From Enterobacteriaceae bacterium (lineage in GTDB: Bacteria > Pseudomonadota > Gammaproteobacteria > Enterobacterales > Enterobacteriaceae): a DNA stretch of 9,585 bases. Below the pieces are notes generated by a model. That model did no database searches. It was given only the letters and a program-made list of their open reading frames with translations, and was not told the origin of the DNA. The translations under genes were made by a program, and so were the position numbers. Numbering within the stretch: position 1 is the first letter of the stretch; every line of letters starts with the position of its first letter. The stretch is taken from NCBI GenBank assembly GCA_022712475.1, contig JALAGK010000165.1, forward strand, positions 1 to 9,585. Direction: 5' to 3'. Below, piece by piece: positions 6,659-9,585 of the stretch.

Positions 6659-8272
6659 ATGCATCGCCGAGACTTTATTAAGTATTCTGCCGCGCTGGGC
6701 GCGTTGAGCGCCTTCCCGCTTCTCAACCGCGCTGCGTTTGCCGCTGAGCGACCGGGTTTACCCATTCCACCGCTGCTTGAACCTGATGCTACCAGCCGCA
6801 TCCGCCTGGCCGCGCGCGCCGGGAAGACCGCGTTTGCCGGTAAGCCGGTAACGACCTGGGGCTACAACGGCTCGCTACTGGGGCCGGCGCTGCGCTTACA
6901 GCAGGGTAAGCAGGTCCATATTGATGTTCACAACACGTTGCCTGAAGCGACCACGGTACACTGGCACGGGCTGGAAATCCCCGGCGACGTGGACGGCGGC
7001 CCGCAGGGTGTGATTGCGCCAGGCGCACAACGCAGCGTGTCGTTCACCCCACAGCAGCGTGCCGCTACTTGTTGGTTCCATCCCCACGAGCACGGCAAAA
7101 CCGGCGCACAGGTCGCGATGGGGCTGGCGGGTCTGGTGTTGATTGAGGACAGTGAACTTAAGAGCCTGATGCTGCCACAGAAGTGGGGCATGGATGACGT
7201 GCCGCTGATTATTCAGGACAAACGCTTTGGGGCGGATGGCGAAATTGACTATCAGCTCGACGTGATGAGTGCCGCGGTAGGCTGGTTTGGCGACACGCTG
7301 TTGTGCAATGGCGCGGTGTATCCGCAGCATGCGGCTCCGCGCGGCTGGCTGCGTCTGCGTTTGCTCAACGGTTGTAACGCGCGTTCGCTCAAGATTGCGA
7401 CCAGCGATAATCGCCCGCTGTATGTCATTGGCAGCGACGGTGGCCTTTTGGGCGAGCCGGTGAAGCTGACCGAACTGCCTATGCTGATGGGCGAGCGCTT
7501 TGAGGTGCTGGTGCAGATTAGCGATGATAAACCGTTTGATATTGTCACCCTGCCGGTGACGCAAATGGGCATGAATGTCGCGCCGTTTGATAAGCCGCAG
7601 CCGATTGTGCGCATCCAGCCAGTAAATGTATTTGGCACAGGCACATTGCCAGACAAACTCGCTGAAATGCCAGCCATTCCTGCTATTGATAGCGCGCCGC
7701 AGCGCCTGTTGCAGCTGACGATGGACCCGATGCTCGACATGATGGGTATGCAGGCACTGGAGAAAAAATACGGTAAGCAGGCCACCGCAGGTATGGACCA
7801 CGGCGCGATGGGCCACGGTCAGATGCCGATGGTGCAGATGGATCACGCTGGGATGCATCATGGTTCCCAGTCCTCGGGCATGGACCACAGCGCGATGGGA
7901 CATGGCTCTGGTATGGCGGGCTTTGATTTGATGAACGCCAACAAAATCAACGGCAAAGCTTTTGATATGAAGACGCCTGCGTTTAACGTCGCACGCGGTC
8001 AGTACGAGCGTTGGACCATTTCCGGGGAAGGCGACATGATGCTGCACCCGTTCCATATTCACGGCACCCAGTTCCGCATTCTGTCTGAAAACGGCAAACC
8101 GCCCGCACCGCACCGCAGCGGCTGGAAGGATATTGTCTCCGTTGACGGTGCGCGCAGCGAAGTGCTGGTGCGCTTTGATCATACGGCGTCGGGGGACCAG
8201 GCGTATATGGCGCATTGTCATCTGCTGGAGCATGAAGATACCGGGATGATGCTTGGGTTTACGGTGAGTTAA
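6659..8272 (+). CDS. cueO: Multicopper oxidase CueO, periplasmic cuprous oxidase
   Basis: Periplasmic copper-detoxifying oxidase that converts Cu(I) to Cu(II) while reducing oxygen to water. It has 537 residues, about 20 more than E. coli CueO. The N-terminus [13 protein letters not shown] is a twin-arginine signal, with likely cleavage after AFA (A28). Copper ligands appear as HWHG (101-104), HPHEHG (141-146), HPFHIH (463-468) and [12 protein letters not shown] (519-530). C520, H525 and M530 should hold the type 1 copper. A Met/His-rich insert lies at about 355-420. Two ATGs are adjacent (6656 and 6659). I chose the second because its Shine-Dalgarno spacing is seven bases instead of four and because MHRRDF aligns with E. 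coli MQRRDF. It is divergent from yacC, under a CueR-type promoter, and convergent with hsdR. Confidence 0.96.
   Translation: MHRRDFIKYSAALGALSAFPLLNRAAFAAERPGLPIPPLLEPDATSRIRLAARAGKTAFAGKPVTTWGYNGSLLGPALRLQQGKQVHIDVHNTLPEATTVHWHGLEIPGDVDGGPQGVIAPGAQRSVSFTPQQRAATCWFHPHEHGKTGAQVAMGLAGLVLIEDSELKSLMLPQKWGMDDVPLIIQDKRFGADGEIDYQLDVMSAAVGWFGDTLLCNGAVYPQHAAPRGWLRLRLLNGCNARSLKIATSDNRPLYVIGSDGGLLGEPVKLTELPMLMGERFEVLVQISDDKPFDIVTLPVTQMGMNVAPFDKPQPIVRIQPVNVFGTGTLPDKLAEMPAIPAIDSAPQRLLQLTMDPMLDMMGMQALEKKYGKQATAGMDHGAMGHGQMPMVQMDHAGMHHGSQSSGMDHSAMGHGSGMAGFDLMNANKINGKAFDMKTPAFNVARGQYERWTISGEGDMMLHPFHIHGTQFRILSENGKPPAPHRSGWKDIVSVDGARSEVLVRFDHTASGDQAYMAHCHLLEHEDTGMMLGFTVS
7793..7906 (+). repeat. Three His/Met repeats inside CueO
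   Basis: Three nine-residue copies of the pattern MDHxxMxHG occur in frame: MDHGAMGHG (residues 379-387), MDHAGMHHG (394-402) and MDHSAMGHG (408-416), with five- to six-residue spacers. They lie in the methionine-rich insert that in E. coli CueO covers the type 1 copper site and binds Cu(I). The matching E. coli segment, as I recall it, is less regular. Confidence 0.8.
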
Positions 8273-8301
8273 GGCACTCGGGTGCCCCGCAAAGCCGGGG
8301 C
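8273..8301 (+). terminator. Overlapping hairpins after cueO, possible weak terminator
   Basis: Directly after the cueO stop, GGCAC/GTGCC (8273-8286) and GCCCCG/CGGGGC around CAAAGC (8284-8301) share bases 8284-8286, so only one full stem can form at a time. The second is GC-rich and terminator-like, but no T-run follows on either strand. It could instead protect the mRNA 3' end. Confidence 0.4.
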
Positions 8302-8347
8302 GCTGCAGGGGGGGCTTTGTGGTTACATCAGGCTTCATTAGCCAGAT

Positions 8348-8376
8348 AAAAAAGGTCTCACTCAAACGTTTGGAGT
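8348..8376 (-). terminator. Possible weak terminator for hsdR
   Basis: On the minus strand, ACTC and AA pair with TT and GAGT around ACGT with one bulged C (plus 8360-8376). Six bases later comes a run of six T (plus 8348-8353). It lies about 30 bases after the hsdR stop. The stem is short, so this is only a candidate. Confidence 0.3.
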
Positions 8377-8407
8377 TATGTGTCAGACTGGGGCGTGACG
8401 TTAAGCC

Positions 8408-9585
8408 TCAGACTGTCCAGCTATTCGACACGACTTCTGCCTGCCTGAGAATCAGTTCGACCGCATGCGGGGTTTTATCCGGTGGATACTTGTACTTGCG
8501 CAGCGTCTGACGCACCAGAATACGCAGGCGCGCACGCACGCTCTCACGTACCTGCCAGTCTACGGTTGTGGATTGACGCAATTTCAGCGTCACCTCAATG
8601 GCCAGCTTCTTAAGCACGTCATCACCCAGCTCTCTTACTGCGCTCTCATTTTCTGCCAGCGCATCGTAAAACGCGATTTCGTCCGGGTTTAGCCCCAGCG
8701 CCTCATCACGCGCCATTGCCTCCTGAAAGGCTTTCGCCATCTGAATCAGCTCTTCAATAACCTGCGCTGTTTCAATGGCGCGATTATTGTATTTGAGCAG
8801 CACAGCTTTCAAGCGGTCGGAATATTTTTTCTGCTGAACAACGTTACTACCTGAACGGGCATGAATTCCGTCATTGAGCAGTTTTTCCAGTAGCTCGACG
8901 GCCAGATTCCGCTGCGGCATTTCCCGTACTTCTTCCAGAAACTCATCGGACAGGAGGCCAATGTTGGGTTTATCCAGACCAGCGAGAGCAAACACATCCT
9001 CAACGCCGGTTGCGACAACCGCGTTATCCAGAATTTTGCTCAACAGGGAATTCTTCTCTGACTGGCTGAATTTCACCTTCGGATCAAGCTTAAGTAGCCC
9101 AACGCGGATAGCCGAAAGAAAGGCGAACTCTTCCTGCAAGGGTTTGGTCTCATCCAGAGTGTTACACAATGACCAGGCTTTACTCATTGCCAGTGAGACA
9201 TCGAGATAGCGTTTTTTACCGTCTTCAAGACCCAGAATGTAGTTCACCGCGTTTCGCAGGAAAGTGAGCGGCTCGCGGGAGAAACCGGTGTAATCGAAGC
9301 CGGGTTTGCCCGCAGAGGGCGCAAACATGCCGTGAATAATATCGAACTTTTCCAGCAGCACGGCAAAGGCTTCTCTGGCATCGACGGTGGTTTGCCCTTT
9401 ACCTTTTGAGTCAGTATAGGTTTTTAGCGCCTGCTTCAGTTCGTTAGCAATGCCAATATAATCCACGACCAGACCACCGGGCTTGTCCCTGAAGACGCGG
9501 TTCACGCGCGCTATAGCCTGCATCAGGTTATGGCCGCGCATCGGTTTATCGATGTACATGGTGTGGCAGCAGGGCGCATCAAACC
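8408..9585 (-). CDS. hsdR: Type I restriction enzyme R subunit, C-terminal part (runs off the window)
   Basis: C-terminal portion of HsdR, the ATP-driven DNA translocase and nuclease subunit of a type I restriction-modification complex. About 391 residues are visible and the frame is still open at the right edge, where it reads FDAPCCHT before MYIDKPM. Helicase motif VI is seen as QAIARVNR at visible residues 22-29, followed by [17 protein letters not shown], typical of HsdR. The rest, rich in charged helices, fits the HsdR C-terminal domain (DUF3387 type) that contacts the methylase core. The nuclease domain and the other helicase motifs should lie beyond the window, as should any hsdM and hsdS. 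No frameshift or stop interrupts the visible part. The methionine at 9559 is internal and is not a start. It converges with cueO, with 135 bp between the stops. Confidence 0.92.
   Translation of the reverse strand, partial: FDAPCCHTMYIDKPMRGHNLMQAIARVNRVFRDKPGGLVVDYIGIANELKQALKTYTDSKGKGQTTVDAREAFAVLLEKFDIIHGMFAPSAGKPGFDYTGFSREPLTFLRNAVNYILGLEDGKKRYLDVSLAMSKAWSLCNTLDETKPLQEEFAFLSAIRVGLLKLDPKVKFSQSEKNSLLSKILDNAVVATGVEDVFALAGLDKPNIGLLSDEFLEEVREMPQRNLAVELLEKLLNDGIHARSGSNVVQQKKYSDRLKAVLLKYNNRAIETAQVIEELIQMAKAFQEAMARDEALGLNPDEIAFYDALAENESAVRELGDDVLKKLAIEVTLKLRQSTTVDWQVRESVRARLRILVRQTLRKYKYPPDKTPHAVELILRQAEVVSNSWTV

Noticed and set aside
6896..8365. 489-codon minus-strand open frame antisense to cueO
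   Set aside because: It is a shadow of cueO in a GC-rich region. The product is His/Arg-rich with no domain pattern, while the plus strand encodes an intact CueO.

Overview
The window looks like chromosomal DNA of an enteric bacterium (Enterobacteriaceae or a close relative). The basis is near-identity, as I remember the E. coli proteins, of SpeD, SpeE, YacC and CueO, together with the conserved order speD-speE-yacC (minus strand) then cueO (plus strand). The genus cannot be named from this sequence alone.

Left region (5-3978, plus strand): a four-gene, tightly packed acid-sugar operon. It encodes a KdgT-type permease, a DUF1537 sugar-acid kinase (DtnK), the NAD-dependent PdxA2 dehydrogenase and a DeoR-family regulator. 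By known chemistry, the kinase and PdxA2 turn D-threonate (or a close C4 acid) through the 4-phosphate into dihydroxyacetone phosphate plus CO2. From memory, Salmonella carries a similar cluster next to speD. The operon promoter lies outside the window.

Gap between convergent operons (3979-4381, about 400 bp): no credible protein gene and no clear intrinsic terminator. About 260 bp of it (roughly 4081-4340) is packed with short hairpins, a perfect 11-bp inverted repeat and an 8-bp enclosing stem. This is the best candidate here for an undescribed structured RNA or a small RNA-bearing mobile element.

Centre (4382-6512, minus strand): yacC, speE and speD. SpeD makes decarboxylated S-adenosylmethionine and SpeE uses it with putrescine to make spermidine. 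speE starts with GTG and speD with TTG. A GCAA-tetraloop hairpin sits between them. yacC encodes a small exported protein.

Right-centre (6596-8301, plus strand): a CueR-type copper promoter with a 19-bp spacer, a short leader that can fold over the ribosome binding site, and cueO, a Tat-exported multicopper oxidase with three His/Met repeats.

Right end (8408-9585, minus strand): the C-terminal part of a type I restriction subunit (HsdR), running off the window. It lies next to cueO where E. coli and Salmonella have gcd, so a restriction-modification island or a locus rearrangement probably begins here.
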